54,346 bases of DNA from Pseudonocardia sp. CNS-004 (GCA_001942185.1 MKJV01000113.1:1-54346); one strand, 5' to 3'; shown: positions 10,900 through 19,556, counted from the stretch's first letter. Translations and numbers: made by a program. The notes: generated by a model from the sequence alone, not told the origin.

Positions 10900-11065
10900 G
10901 GCTCTCCTCGTCCTCGTCGACGGCGGCCTGTTGAAACGTATTAACGCGGGAGGCTAGCTCCGTCGCAGGGCGGCAACAAGCCCCAATCTCACGCCGGAAT
11001 CTGGGATCATCGCAGTGCTGTCCGCGATCGTGGCCGCTGCTTCACGCGCAGAGCGTCGATCCGGC

Positions 11066-11118
11066 GGAGCGAACGGCGCATTCGCTCGCACCTGGTGAGC
11101 GGGAGCGCCGTTCGCTCC
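11066..11118. repeat. 53-bp palindrome between divergent rhamnose operons
   Basis: GGAGCGAACGGCGC (11066-11079) is perfectly repeated in inverse as GCGCCGTTCGCTCC (11105-11118); inside, CGCTC and GAGCG extend the stem. It could form a long hairpin in either transcript, be a dispersed palindromic repeat, or bind a dimeric regulator. Confidence 0.85.
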
Positions 11119-11184
11119 GTCGAGGTGCACGGGAGGGTGGAAGTGGCACCGTTGACGGCTCCCGGCGGGACACCTAGAGTGAAT

Positions 11185-11196
11185 TGAAAGGTTTCA
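11185..11196 (+). promoter_or_regulatory. Probable LacI-family operator upstream of rhaM
   Basis: TGAAAGGTTTCA has perfect TGAAA/TTTCA arms, like the TGAAACGTTTCA-type operators of many LacI/GalR proteins. It lies 33 bases before the rhaM start, where a bound repressor would block transcription. The regulator at 4490-5488 is the obvious candidate. Confidence 0.6.
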
Positions 11197-11228
11197 TTCG
11201 CCGTCGTCGTCGTCGTGTGGAGAACCCC

Positions 11229-11576
11229 GTGCGCTATTGCTTCCTGCTGCAGGTCCGGCCCGACCGGCTGGACGAGTACAAGGAGCGCCACCGCGCGGTG
11301 TGGCCGGAGATGCTCGCGGCCCTGCGCGACACCGGCTGGCGGAACTACTCGCTGCACGTCCGCGAGGACGGGCTGCTGGTGGGGTACGTCGAGTGTGACG
11401 ACCTGGCCGCCGCACAGCGCGCCATGGCCGACACCGACGTGAACGCCCGCTGGCAGGCCGAGATGGCTCAGTACTTCACCGGCCTCGACGGCCGGGCCCC
11501 GGACGAGGGGTTCCTCGTCCTCGAAGAGGTCTTCCACCTGGAGGATCAGCTGTCCCGAACGGAGAAGCAACGGTGA
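11229..11576 (+). CDS. rhaM: L-rhamnose mutarotase
   Basis: Intact protein of about 115 residues that interconverts the alpha and beta anomers of L-rhamnose, feeding the isomerase. The family pattern is clear: RYCFLLQVRPDRLDEYKERH, then AVWPEM (active-site region), WRNYSLHVREDGLLVGYVE and an aromatic C-terminus. The GTG start at 11229 was chosen because GGAG stands about 8 bases upstream and the conserved fold begins there; an in-frame extension to 11184 is rich in Arg and unlikely. The stop overlaps the rhaI start by 4 bases, so the two are translationally coupled. Confidence 0.9.
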   Translation: MRYCFLLQVRPDRLDEYKERHRAVWPEMLAALRDTGWRNYSLHVREDGLLVGYVECDDLAAAQRAMADTDVNARWQAEMAQYFTGLDGRAPDEGFLVLEEVFHLEDQLSRTEKQR

Positions 11577-12728
11577 GTGACGTCCGGGCCGCCCTGCGGC
11601 AGCAGCGCATCGAGACCCCCTCGTGGGCCTACGCCAACTCCGGCACGCGGTTCAAGGTGTTCGCCCAGGCCGGGTGCCCCGCAACCCGGAGGAGAAGATC
11701 GCCGATGCGGGCGTCGTGCACCGCCTCACCGGGGTGGCGCCCACGGTGGCGCTGCACATCCCGTGGGACAAGGTCGACGACTACGCGGCGCTCGCCAAGT
11801 ACGCGGCCGACCAGGCGTCGGGATCGGGGCGATCAACGCCAACGTCTTCCAGGACGACGACTACAAGCTCGGTTCGGTCACCAACCCGGACCCGGCCGTG
11901 CGCCGCAAGGCCACCGACCACCTGCTCGAGTGCGTCGACATCATGGACGCCACCGGCAGCCGCGACCTGAAGCTCTGGTTCTCCGACGGCACCAACTACC
12001 CCGGCCAGGACTCCATCCGCGCCCGCCAGGACCGGCTCGCCGAGGCGCTGCGCGAGGTGTACGACCGGCTCGGCGACCACCAGCGGATGCTGCTGGAGTA
12101 CAAGCTCTTCGAGCCGGCCTTCTACACCACCGACGTGCCGGACTGGGGCACCTCGTACGCCCACTGCATCGAGCTGGGCCCCAAGGCCACGGTGTGCATC
12201 GACACCGGCCACCACGCCCCGGGCACCAACATCGAGTTCATCGTGGCGTTCCTGTTGCGGGCCGGGAAGCTCGGCGCCTTCGACTTCAACTCCCGCTTCT
12301 ACGCCGACGACGACCTCATGGTCGGGGCGGCCGACCCGTTCCAGCTGTTCCGGATCATGCACGAGATCGTGTCGGCGGACGCGCTCGGCGAGGACGCGGG
12401 CATCGCGTTCATGCTCGACCAGTGCCACAACATCGAGCCCAAGATCCCGGCGATCATCCGTTCCGTGATGAACGTCCAGGAGGCCACCGCCAAGGCGCTG
12501 CTGGTGGACGCCGACGCGCTCGCCGCCGCGCAGCGGGCCGGTGACGTGCTCGGCGCCAACGCCGCCCTGATGGACGCCTACAACACCGACGTGCGACCGC
12601 TGCTGCGCGAGGTCCGCGAGGAGATGGGCCTCGACCCCGACCCGATGGCCGCGTACGCCCGGTCCGGCTACGCCGAGAAGATCGTCGCGGAACGGGTGGG
12701 CGGCGAGCAGGCAGGCTGGGGCGCGTAG
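11573..12728 (+). CDS. rhaI: L-rhamnose isomerase (two frame breaks)
   Basis: Metal-dependent TIM-barrel isomerase converting L-rhamnose to L-rhamnulose in the cytoplasm. The protein of about 386 residues shows NANVFQDDDYKLGSVTNPD, LKLWFSDGTNYPGQ, DTGHHAPGTNIEFIVAFLL and FDFNSRFYADDDLMVGAADP, the metal-site segments of the RhaI (Pseudomonas/Bacillus-type) group rather than E. coli RhaA. Two breaks are both one G short: at 11672-11674 (AQAG-VPRNPEEK) and at 11820-11822 (G-IGAINANV); in each, GGGG is expected and GGG is read. GTG 11573 overlaps rhaM. A 40-bp hairpin begins 4 bases after the stop. Confidence 0.88.
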
Positions 12729-12732
12729 CCCC

Positions 12733-12772
12733 GTGAGTGGATACGAGTGCTCCAGCACTCGTATCCACTCAC
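12733..12772. repeat. 40-bp palindromic hairpin, copy 2 (rhaI-rhaE gap)
   Basis: GTGAGTGGATACGAGTGCT, loop CC, then its exact reverse complement (19-bp arms). It fills most of the gap between rhaI and the rhaE start and would form a strong hairpin in the operon mRNA. There is no T-tract after it, so it is more likely a processing/stability element or mobile repeat than a terminator. Confidence 0.95.
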
Positions 12773-12799
12773 GACCCACTCCACGACCCGGAAGGGACC

Positions 12800-14830
12800 A
12801 TGACCGTCGTTCAGCAGCTCATCGAGCGGAGCAACCGGCTCGGGGCCGATCCGACCACCACCAACTACGCGGGCGGCAACACCTCCGTGAAGGGGTCGGA
12901 GACCGATCCCGTCACCGGTCAGCCGGTCGACCTGATCTGGGTGAAGGGCTCCGGCGGCGACCTCGGCACGCTCACCGAGAAGGGCCTGGCGGTCCTGCGG
13001 CTGGACCGGATGCGCGCGCTCGTCGACGTCTACCCGGGTGTCGAGCGCGAGGACGAGATGGTCGCCGCGTTCGACTTCTGCCTGCACGGCAAGGGTGGCG
13101 CCGCTCCGTCGATCGACACGGCGATGCACGGGCTGGTCGAGGCCGACCACGTCGATCACCTGCACCCGGACGCGGGCATCGCGATCGCCACCGCGGCCGA
13201 CGGAGAGGCGCTCACGAAGGAGATCTTCGGCGACCGGGTGCTGTGGGTGCCGTGGCGGCGCCCCGGGTTCCAGCTGGGCCTGGACATCGCCGCGGTGAAG
13301 GCGGCCAACCCGCAGGCGATCGGGGTGATCCTCGGCGGGCACGGCATCACGGCGTGGGGCGCCACCAGCGAGGAGTGCGAGCGCAACTCGCTCGACATCA
13401 TCCGCACCGCCCAGGCCTACATCGACTCGCGGGCCACGCCAGAGCCGTTCGGCCCGCTGCGCCCCGGTTTCGAACCCCTTCCGGAGGACGAGCGGCGGGC
13501 CCGCGCCGCGGCGCTCGCCCCGGTGATCCGCGGACTCGCCTCCACCGACCGACGCCAGGTCGGCCACTTCACCGACTCGGACGTGGTGCTGGACTTCCTG
13601 TCCCGGGAGAAGCTGGCGCACCTCGCCGTGCTGGGCACCTCCTGCCCCGACCACTTCCTGCGCACGAAGGTCGCGCCGCTGGTGCTCGACCTGCCTGCCA
13701 CCGCCCCGCTGGACGAGGTGATCGCGCGCCTCGCGGAGCTGCACGCCGCCTACCGCGAGGACTACCGCGCCTACTACGAGCGGCACGCCGGCCCGGACAG
13801 CCCCGCCATGCGCGGCGCCGACCCGGCGATCGTGCTGGTGCCCGGCGTCGGCATGTTCAGCTTCGGCGCCAACAAGCAGACCGCGCGGGTGGCGGGCGAG
13901 TTCTACGTCAACGCGATCAACGTGATGCGCGGTGCCGAGGCGATCTCCACCTACGCCCCGATCGCGGAGTCGGAGAAGTTCCGCATCGAGTACTGGGCGC
14001 TCGAGGAGGCCAAGCTCCAGCGGATGCCGAAGCCCAAGCCCCTGGCCACCCGGATCGCGTTCGTCACCGGGGGCGGCTCGGGCATCGGCAAGGCGATCGC
14101 GCACCGGCTCGCCGCCGAGGGGGCCTGCGTCGTCGTGGCCGACCGGGACGCCGGGTCGGCGGCGGCGGTGGCCGCGGCGCTGGGCTCCGCGGACGTCGCC
14201 GTGCCGGTGACCGTCGACGTCACCGACGCGGATGCGGTCGCCGCCGCCGTCGAGGCCGCGGCGCTGGCGTTCGGCGGGGTCGACCTCGTCGTCAACAACG
14301 CCGGCCTGTCCATCTCCAAGCCGCTGCTGGAGACCACCGAGGCCGACTGGGACCTGCAGCACGACGTGATGGCGAAGGGCTCGTTCCTCGTCGCCCGCGC
14401 CGCGGCGAAGGCCATGATCGCTCAGGGGATGGGCGGCGACGTCGTCTACATCTCCAGCAAGAACGGCGTGTTCGCCGGCCCGAACAACGTGGCGTACGGC
14501 GCGGCGAAGGCCGACCAGGCCCACCAGGTGCGGCTGCTCGCGGCGGAGCTGGGCGAGCACGGCATCAAGGTCAACGGCGTCAACCCGGATGGCGTCGTGC
14601 GCGGCTCCGGGATCTTCGCAGGCGGCTGGGGTGCGCAGCGCGCGGCCGTCTACGGCGTGCCGGAGGAGGAGCTGGGCAAGTTCTACGCCCAGCGCACCCT
14701 GCTCAAGCGGGAGGTGCTGCCGGAGCACGTCGCCGCGGCGGTCTTCGCGCTGACGGGCGGTGACCTGACCCATACGACGGGCCTGCACATCCCGGTGGAC
14801 GCCGGGGTGGCGGCGGCCTTCCTGCGCTGA
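12800..14830 (+). CDS. rhaE: Bifunctional L-rhamnulose-1-phosphate aldolase / lactaldehyde (short-chain) dehydrogenase
   Basis: Intact 676-residue fusion. The N-terminal class II aldolase domain (about 1-390) cleaves rhamnulose-1-phosphate to dihydroxyacetone phosphate and L-lactaldehyde; NYAGGNTSVKG, HLHPDAGIA and GGHGITAWG carry the phosphate and zinc sites. The C-terminal short-chain dehydrogenase domain (about 410-676) oxidises or reduces lactaldehyde with a nicotinamide cofactor: TGGGSGIGKA (near 422), NNAG, and Ser/Tyr/Lys in ISSKNGVFAGPNNVAYGAAKA's core. ATG 12800 follows GAAGGG; an upstream in-frame extension would be encoded by the hairpin repeat and is rejected. It shares the layout of the Bacillus RhaEW type. 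Confidence 0.92.
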   Translation: MTVVQQLIERSNRLGADPTTTNYAGGNTSVKGSETDPVTGQPVDLIWVKGSGGDLGTLTEKGLAVLRLDRMRALVDVYPGVEREDEMVAAFDFCLHGKGGAAPSIDTAMHGLVEADHVDHLHPDAGIAIATAADGEALTKEIFGDRVLWVPWRRPGFQLGLDIAAVKAANPQAIGVILGGHGITAWGATSEECERNSLDIIRTAQAYIDSRATPEPFGPLRPGFEPLPEDERRARAAALAPVIRGLASTDRRQVGHFTDSDVVLDFLSREKLAHLAVLGTSCPDHFLRTKVAPLVLDLPATAPLDEVIARLAELHAAYREDYRAYYERHAGPDSPAMRGADPAIVLVPGVGMFSFGANKQTARVAGEFYVNAINVMRGAEAISTYAPIAESEKFRIEYWALEEAKLQRMPKPKPLATRIAFVTGGGSGIGKAIAHRLAAEGACVVVADRDAGSAAAVAAALGSADVAVPVTVDVTDADAVAAAVEAAALAFGGVDLVVNNAGLSISKPLLETTEADWDLQHDVMAKGSFLVARAAAKAMIAQGMGGDVVYISSKNGVFAGPNNVAYGAAKADQAHQVRLLAAELGEHGIKVNGVNPDGVVRGSGIFAGGWGAQRAAVYGVPEEELGKFYAQRTLLKREVLPEHVAAAVFALTGGDLTHTTGLHIPVDAGVAAAFLR

Positions 14831-14837
14831 CCGACCC

Positions 14838-14877
14838 GTGAGTGGATACGAGTGTCCCAGCACTCGTATCCACTCAC
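14838..14877. repeat. 40-bp palindromic hairpin, copy 3 (after rhaE)
   Basis: GTGAGTGGATACGAGTG, loop TCCCAG, then its exact reverse complement (17-bp arms). It starts 8 bases after the rhaE stop. The only GTG in frame with the next gene lies within it (14852). Confidence 0.95.
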
Positions 14878-14911
14878 GACAGCCCAGCTCGACCGACTCG
14901 AGGAGGAGCCG

Positions 14912-16363
14912 ATTACGACCGTCGCCGAGGCGCGCGGGGCCGCCCTGCGCCGCGTCACGTCCCGCCGGACCACCGTGGGCCTCGTCGCAGGCGGGCTGGG
15001 CGCGTACTGGCCGCAGTTCCCCGACCTGCTCCCGCAGCTGCAGCGCTCGGCGGCGCGGGTCTCGGAGCGGTTGCGCCAGGTCGGCGACATCGACGTGGTG
15101 GACGTCGGCTTCATCTCCGATGCACCGGAGGGTGCCGTCGCAGCGGAGAAGCTGCGTGGCGCGGGCTGCGACCTGATCGTCGGCTTCCTGACCACGTACA
15201 TGACGGCGTCGATGCTGCTCCCGGTGGCGCAGCGCAGCGGTGCTCCGGTGCTGCTGATCAACCTGCAGCCCACCGAGAAGATGGACCACGAGACGTTCGA
15301 CACCGGCGCCTGGCTCGCCTACTGCGGCGCCTGCCCGCTGCCGGAGATGGCCAACGCGTTCGAGCGCGCGGGCGTGGAGTTCCGGTCGGTGTCGGGCTAC
15401 CTCGAGGACGAGCGCGCCTGGAAGCGCATCGAGCGCTGGGTGAAGGCGGCGGGCGTGCGCGGGGCGCTGCGGCACGGCCGGCACGGGCTGATGGGCCACC
15501 TCTACCCGGGGATGCTCGACGTCTCCACCGACCTCACCTCGGTGTCGACGCAGCTCGGCGGGCACGTCGAGGTGCTGGAGTTCGACGACCTCCGCGTCCG
15601 GGTGGAGGACGTCACCGACGAGCAGGTGCGCGAGCGCGTGGCGCTGGCCGAGGAGGTGTTCGAGCTCGACGACACCGTCAACCCGGACGACCTCGCCTGG
15701 GGCGCCCGCGTCTCGGTGGGGCTGGACCGGCTCGTCGACGACTTCGCGCTCGACTCGCTCGCCTACTACCACCGCGGCCTGAACGGTGAGCAGCACGAGC
15801 AGCTCGGCGCCGGCATGATCCTCGGCGCCTCCCTGCTCACCGCCCGCGGCGTGCCGGCGGCGGGGGAGTACGAGCTGCGCAACTCGATCGCCATGCTGGT
15901 GATGGACCGGCTCGGCGCGGGCGGCTCGTTCACCGAGCTGCAGGCGCTGAACTTCGAGGACGACGTGGTGGAGATGGGCCACGACGGCCCGGCCCACCTG
16001 GCGATCAGCTCGCGCAGGCCGCTGCTGCGCGGCCTGGGCGTCTACCACGGCAAGCGTGGGTGGGGCGTGTCCGTCGAGTTCGATGTGAAGCAGGGCCCGG
16101 TCACCACGTTCGGGATCGGGCAGCGCCGCGACGGCCGGTACGTGATGGTGGCGTCGGAGGGCACGGTCGTGCCCGGCCCGCTGCTGAGGATCGGCAACAC
16201 GACGTCGCGGGTCGACTTCGGCTGCGACCCCGGCGAGTGGACCGACGCCTGGAGCGCCTCCGGCGTCGACCACCACTGGGCGCTCGGCACCGGGCACCGC
16301 GCCGCCGAGCTGAAGGCCGTGGCCGAGCTGCTGGGCCTCGAGTTCGTGCAGGTCCGGGTATGA
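14912..16363 (+). CDS. L-fucose/L-arabinose isomerase-like protein (start uncertain)
   Basis: Cytoplasmic ketol isomerase of the L-fucose/L-arabinose isomerase superfamily, about 483 residues. Typical features are the N-terminal Rossmann-like domain (TTVGLVAGGLGAYWPQF, DLIVGFLTTYMT, LLINLQPTEKMD), the middle RHGRHGLMGHLYPGMLD loop and a late metal-site domain ending HHWALGTGHR. Its sugar is not clear; in a rhamnose operon already holding rhaI it may act on L-fucose, L-arabinose or another 6-deoxy sugar feeding the next-door kinase. A strong AGGAGG (14901-14906) stands 5 bases before ATT at 14912, not ATG/GTG; the nearest in-frame GTG (14852) lies in the hairpin. The stop overlaps rhaB (ATGA). 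Confidence 0.75.
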   Translation: MTTVAEARGAALRRVTSRRTTVGLVAGGLGAYWPQFPDLLPQLQRSAARVSERLRQVGDIDVVDVGFISDAPEGAVAAEKLRGAGCDLIVGFLTTYMTASMLLPVAQRSGAPVLLINLQPTEKMDHETFDTGAWLAYCGACPLPEMANAFERAGVEFRSVSGYLEDERAWKRIERWVKAAGVRGALRHGRHGLMGHLYPGMLDVSTDLTSVSTQLGGHVEVLEFDDLRVRVEDVTDEQVRERVALAEEVFELDDTVNPDDLAWGARVSVGLDRLVDDFALDSLAYYHRGLNGEQHEQLGAGMILGASLLTARGVPAAGEYELRNSIAMLVMDRLGAGGSFTELQALNFEDDVVEMGHDGPAHLAISSRRPLLRGLGVYHGKRGWGVSVEFDVKQGPVTTFGIGQRRDGRYVMVASEGTVVPGPLLRIGNTTSRVDFGCDPGEWTDAWSASGVDHHWALGTGHRAAELKAVAELLGLEFVQVRV

Positions 16364-17811
16364 GAGTTGCGGCGGTCGACCTCGGGGCGTCCAGCGGGCG
16401 GGTGATGGCCGCCGAGGTCGGCGCCGACCGGCTGGAACTCACCGAGGTCGCGCGGTTCCCCAACGGGCCCGTCCGGCTGGGCGGCACGCTGCACTGGGAC
16501 CTGCTCGCGCTGTACCGGGGCATCCTCGACGGGCTGCGCGCCGCGGGCCCCGAGCTGGACGCGGTGGGCATCGACTCCTGGGGCGTCGACTACGGCCTGC
16601 TCGACGCCACCGGCGCGCTGCTGGGCAACCCGGTGCACCACCGCGACTCCCGCACCGACGGGGTGGCCGAGCGGGTGGACGGGATCGTCCCGCCCGCCGA
16701 CCTGTACGCCGCCACCGGCGTGCAGGTGATGCCGATCAACACGATCTACCAGCTGGTCGCGGCGCTCGGCACGCCGCAGCTGGAGGCGGCGAAGGACCTG
16801 CTCCTGCTGCCCGACCTGCTCGCCTACTGGCTCACCGGCACCCGCCGCGCCGAGGTGACGAACGCGTCCACCACCGGACTGCTCGACGTCACGGCCCGGT
16901 CCTGGTCGGACGACGTGGCGCGTCGTGTGGGCATCGACCCGCGCCTGTTCGCGCCGCTGATCGAGGCGGGGGAGCGGATCGGGGAGCTCTCGCCGCACGT
17001 GCTCACCGACACCGGCCTCGCGGGCCCCGTGCCGGTGATCGCGGTCGGGTCGCACGACACGGCGTCCGCCGTGGTGGGCGTGCCGGCCGAGGACGAGCGG
17101 TTCGCGTTCATCTCCTGCGGCACGTGGTCGCTGGTCGGGGTGGAGCTGCCCGCGCCGGTGCTCACCGAGGCGAGCCGGGCCGCCAACTTCTCCAACGAGC
17201 TGGGCGTCGACGGAACGGTGCGCTACCTGCGCAACGTGATGGGGTTGTGGCTGCTGCAGGAGTGCCTGCGGGCGTGGCCCGACGCCGACCTGCTGCCGCT
17301 GCTGGACGAGGCCGCGGCGGCCCGGCCCTTCCGGGCCGTGATCGATGCCTTCGACCCGGTCTTCCTCCCGCCCGGCGGAATGCCCGAGCGGATCGTCGAG
17401 TCCTGCCGCCGGCTGGGGCAGGACACGCCTGCGGACCGGGGTGGGATCGTCCGCTGCGTGCTGGAGAGCCTGGCCCTCGCCCACCGGCGCACGGTCCGCC
17501 AGGCGGTGGAGCTGTCCGGCGGGGAGGCGGACCTCGTGCACATCGTGGGGGGCGGGGCCCGCAACGCCCTGCTCTGCCAGCTCACTGCGGACGCCTGCGG
17601 CCTGCCGGTCGTCGCCGGCCCGGTGGAGGCCACGGCGCTGGGCAACGTACTGGTGCAGGCACGCGCCCTGGGCGCGCTGCACGGCGACCTCGCCGCGCTG
17701 CGTGCCCTGCTGCGGGCCACCCAGCCGCTCACCCGCTACGAGCCGCGCGGCGACGAGCACGCGTGGGTGGAGGCCGAGCAGCGCCTGGAGCGGGCTCCCG
17801 CCCGAGCCTGA
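16360..17811 (+). CDS. rhaB: L-rhamnulokinase (FGGY family)
   Basis: Intact 483-residue sugar kinase phosphorylating L-rhamnulose at C1 with ATP. The FGGY/actin-fold signatures are present: AAVDLGASSGRVMAAE at the N-terminus, GIDSWGVDYGLLD (about residues 68-80), the substrate motif near GNPVHHRDSRT, AVGSHDTASAV (second domain ATP site) and HIVGGGARNALLCQL near the C-terminus. ATG 16360 overlaps the isomerase stop by 4 bases (ATGA). It is the last gene of the rhamnose operon. Some members act on L-fuculose or xylulose, but the rha context makes rhamnulose most likely. Confidence 0.9.
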   Translation: MRVAAVDLGASSGRVMAAEVGADRLELTEVARFPNGPVRLGGTLHWDLLALYRGILDGLRAAGPELDAVGIDSWGVDYGLLDATGALLGNPVHHRDSRTDGVAERVDGIVPPADLYAATGVQVMPINTIYQLVAALGTPQLEAAKDLLLLPDLLAYWLTGTRRAEVTNASTTGLLDVTARSWSDDVARRVGIDPRLFAPLIEAGERIGELSPHVLTDTGLAGPVPVIAVGSHDTASAVVGVPAEDERFAFISCGTWSLVGVELPAPVLTEASRAANFSNELGVDGTVRYLRNVMGLWLLQECLRAWPDADLLPLLDEAAAARPFRAVIDAFDPVFLPPGGMPERIVESCRRLGQDTPADRGGIVRCVLESLALAHRRTVRQAVELSGGEADLVHIVGGGARNALLCQLTADACGLPVVAGPVEATALGNVLVQARALGALHGDLAALRALLRATQPLTRYEPRGDEHAWVEAEQRLERAPARA

Positions 17812-17836
17812 GCGCTCACACAGCAACTCGTGTCCT

Positions 17837-17862
17837 CACACCGCAACTGCAGTTGATGTGTG
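17837..17862. repeat. 26-bp palindrome after rhaB
   Basis: CACAC-CG-CAACTG/CAGTTG-AT-GTGTG is self-complementary apart from two bases per arm. A related CTCACACAGCAACTC lies 21 bases upstream of CTCACACCGCAACTG. It may end the rhamnose transcript or act as an operator for the acetyltransferase; there is no T-tract. Confidence 0.6.
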
Positions 17863-17907
17863 GGTACCGAAGTCCGTGTGTGACCTCGCGGCCGTAGCGT
17901 GAGCCGC

Positions 17908-18387
17908 GTGGCAGCCGACCTCCGGATCGAGGCCGTCCCGTTCGACCACCCCGACGCCGCCGCGTTGCGCGTCGCGCAGCGGGCCGAGCTGAGCGAGCGC
18001 TACGGCACCCCCGACAGCGAGCCCGGCCCCGCTCCGACGGCCGCGGACACGACGGTGTTCCTGCTCGCCCGCGACGTCGGCGGCGCGGCGGTCGGCTGCG
18101 GTGCGCTGCGCGAGCTGGGGCCGGACGTCGGTGAGGTGAAGCGCATGTACGTGGTGCCGTCCCGGCGGCGGAGCGGCGTGGCCGGGGTCGTGCTCGCGGC
18201 CCTCGAGGCGGAGGCCGCGCGCCGCGGCTGGACGCTGCTCAGGCTGGAGACGGGCACCGAGCAGCCCGACGCGATGGCCTTCTACGAGCGCCACGGCTAC
18301 CGGCGCATCCCCAACTTCGGCCACTACGCCGACTCCGAGCTCTCGGTCTGCTACGAGCGTCCCCTCGGGGTCCCGTCCACCCCGTGA
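17908..18387 (+). CDS. GNAT-family N-acetyltransferase
   Basis: Intact acetyl-CoA-dependent acetyltransferase of about 159 residues; acceptor unknown. The GNAT core is clear: GCGALRELGPDVGEVKRMYV (beta 3-4), then the acyl-CoA loop RRRSGVAG, LRLETGTEQPDAMAFYERHGY for the C-terminal half. TAGCGT (17895-17900) stands 7 bases before GTG 17908, an actinobacterial -10 placed for a leaderless message, so I prefer that start over GTG 17899, which overlaps the -10. It is convergent with the BNR gene, whose stop lies 9 bases away. It is probably a housekeeping passenger and not part of the rhamnose pathway. Confidence 0.85.
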   Translation: MAADLRIEAVPFDHPDAAALRVAQRAELSERYGTPDSEPGPAPTAADTTVFLLARDVGGAAVGCGALRELGPDVGEVKRMYVVPSRRRSGVAGVVLAALEAEAARRGWTLLRLETGTEQPDAMAFYERHGYRRIPNFGHYADSELSVCYERPLGVPSTP

Positions 18388-18396
18388 CCGGGACCG

Positions 18397-19556
18397 TCAG
18401 TCGGGCTCGAACATGCTGCGCACGATGTGCCGGACTCCGCCGCCCGGCTGCGCGGCGTCGTCACGGGAGTGAAGTAGTAGATCGTCCCGATCGTGCCCGG
18501 CGCGGCCTCGAAGGCGTTCGGGTACCCGAGGTCCCAGCTGCCGCCGTCGTCGCGGACGACGATCTCGGGGCCCCAGGTGCACCCCTCGTCCTCGCTCACG
18601 ACGGCGCGGATGCCGTAGGGCTTCAGGCGGTACCCGTAGACGACCACCAGGCGGCCGTCCGCCATGACGACCAGGCTGCCGGGTGCCCCGAAGTCGTTGA
18701 CGCGCGACCGGAACGCCCAGGTGAGGCCGCCGTCGTCGCTGTGGTGCAGCTCGGTCCACATCACGCCGCGCGGATCGCGCTGGCAGCGCAGCGTGCACAG
18801 GATCCGCCCGCTGGGCAGCAGGGTGCCCCGCGGGTAGAACCAGCGGTGCCCGCCGAAGCGGTACGTGCTGTTCCAGGTGCCCGCGGCGGCCGCGAAGGGG
18901 TCGCGCTCCGGCGTGATGAAGGACAGGAAGTGGAACTCCGTGCCGTCGTCGGTGCCGGCGTAGACGAGCGGCCTGCGGTTCCAGCCCTCCTCGTCGACCG
19001 AGGTCAGGAACAGCAGGCACCGTCCGTCGGGGCGCACCAGGGCGGAGTTCATCGCCGACAGCGAGTGCAGGCCCTCCAGCGGCAGTTCGGCGGGTGGGGT
19101 CCAGCTGCGTCCGGCATCCGTGGAGACGCGCACGAACGACCGGCCGTCGGGGGTGCCGAACGCGGTGCTGCTGTTGCCCACCAGGACGTCGCCTGCCGTG
19201 AAGTCGAACGGCCCGAACCCGGAGAGGTCCGGGGCGGCTCCTCCCACCGCGTCGGTCACGCGCGGGTAGACGTCGAAGGCGGGGTCACCCCAGGTGCACC
19301 CGCGGTCCAGCGACCGGACGGTGACCATCCGGCCCCCGTCGCCGCCGGACCTCCGATCGCCGAACCGATCGTGGCTGATCGCGGCGGGGTCGCTGTAGTC
19401 CGCGTCCACCGACAGGAAGTTGGCGACCAGCTCGCCGGCTCCGGTCTGCCAGAACCCCATGACGTAGGGCCATCCGGCGAACTCGCCCTCGCGGCGGTAG
19501 ACGACCGCGTGGTCGGCGTTCTTCGCCGGCCGGGGCGGACCGAACGTTCGGATCAT
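18397..19556 (-). CDS. BNR/sialidase-fold protein (frame break near the C-terminus)
   Basis: A six-bladed beta-propeller-like protein of about 387 residues with BNR/Asp-box motifs (SLDRGCTWGDP, STDAGRSWTPP, HSDDGGLTWAF, SEDEGCTWGPE). Such proteins are called exo-alpha-sialidase or sialidase-like, but many lack sialidase activity; an Arg near the N-terminus (RREGEF) may or may not belong to the Arg triad. No signal peptide is seen, so it is probably cytoplasmic. One base is missing at the GGG 18465-18467: adding it gives YYFTPRDDAAQPGGG and ends at 18397 with MFEPD. It follows the amidohydrolase gene by 3 bases and is the last gene of the import operon. Substrate unknown. Confidence 0.65.

Larger units (their letters stand above)
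10900..11228. promoter_or_regulatory. Divergent control region of the rhamnose locus
   Basis: This 329-base gap separates the MFS/rhamnosidase operon from rhaMIE. It holds TTGAAACGTATTAACG (10931-10946), a degraded LacI-like palindrome just upstream of the MFS gene, a 53-bp near-perfect palindrome (11066-11118), and TGAAA-GG-TTTCA (11185-11196) 33 bases before rhaM. Both promoters must lie here. No gene is seen. Confidence 0.7.

Noticed and set aside
12668..16297. Minus-strand open frame of about 1,200 codons opposite rhaE, the isomerase and rhaB
   Set aside because: It is a mirror of three well-conserved genes in GC-rich DNA, has low-complexity His/Arg/Val-rich composition and no domain signal. 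Similar long antisense frames at 4553-6607, 18384-20675 and 26859-29342 are rejected for the same reason.
16060..16360. A 583-codon reading of rhaB starting inside the isomerase gene
   Set aside because: The FGGY kinase fold begins at ATG 16360, which overlaps the isomerase stop as ATGA; the upstream 100 codons are the isomerase in another frame.
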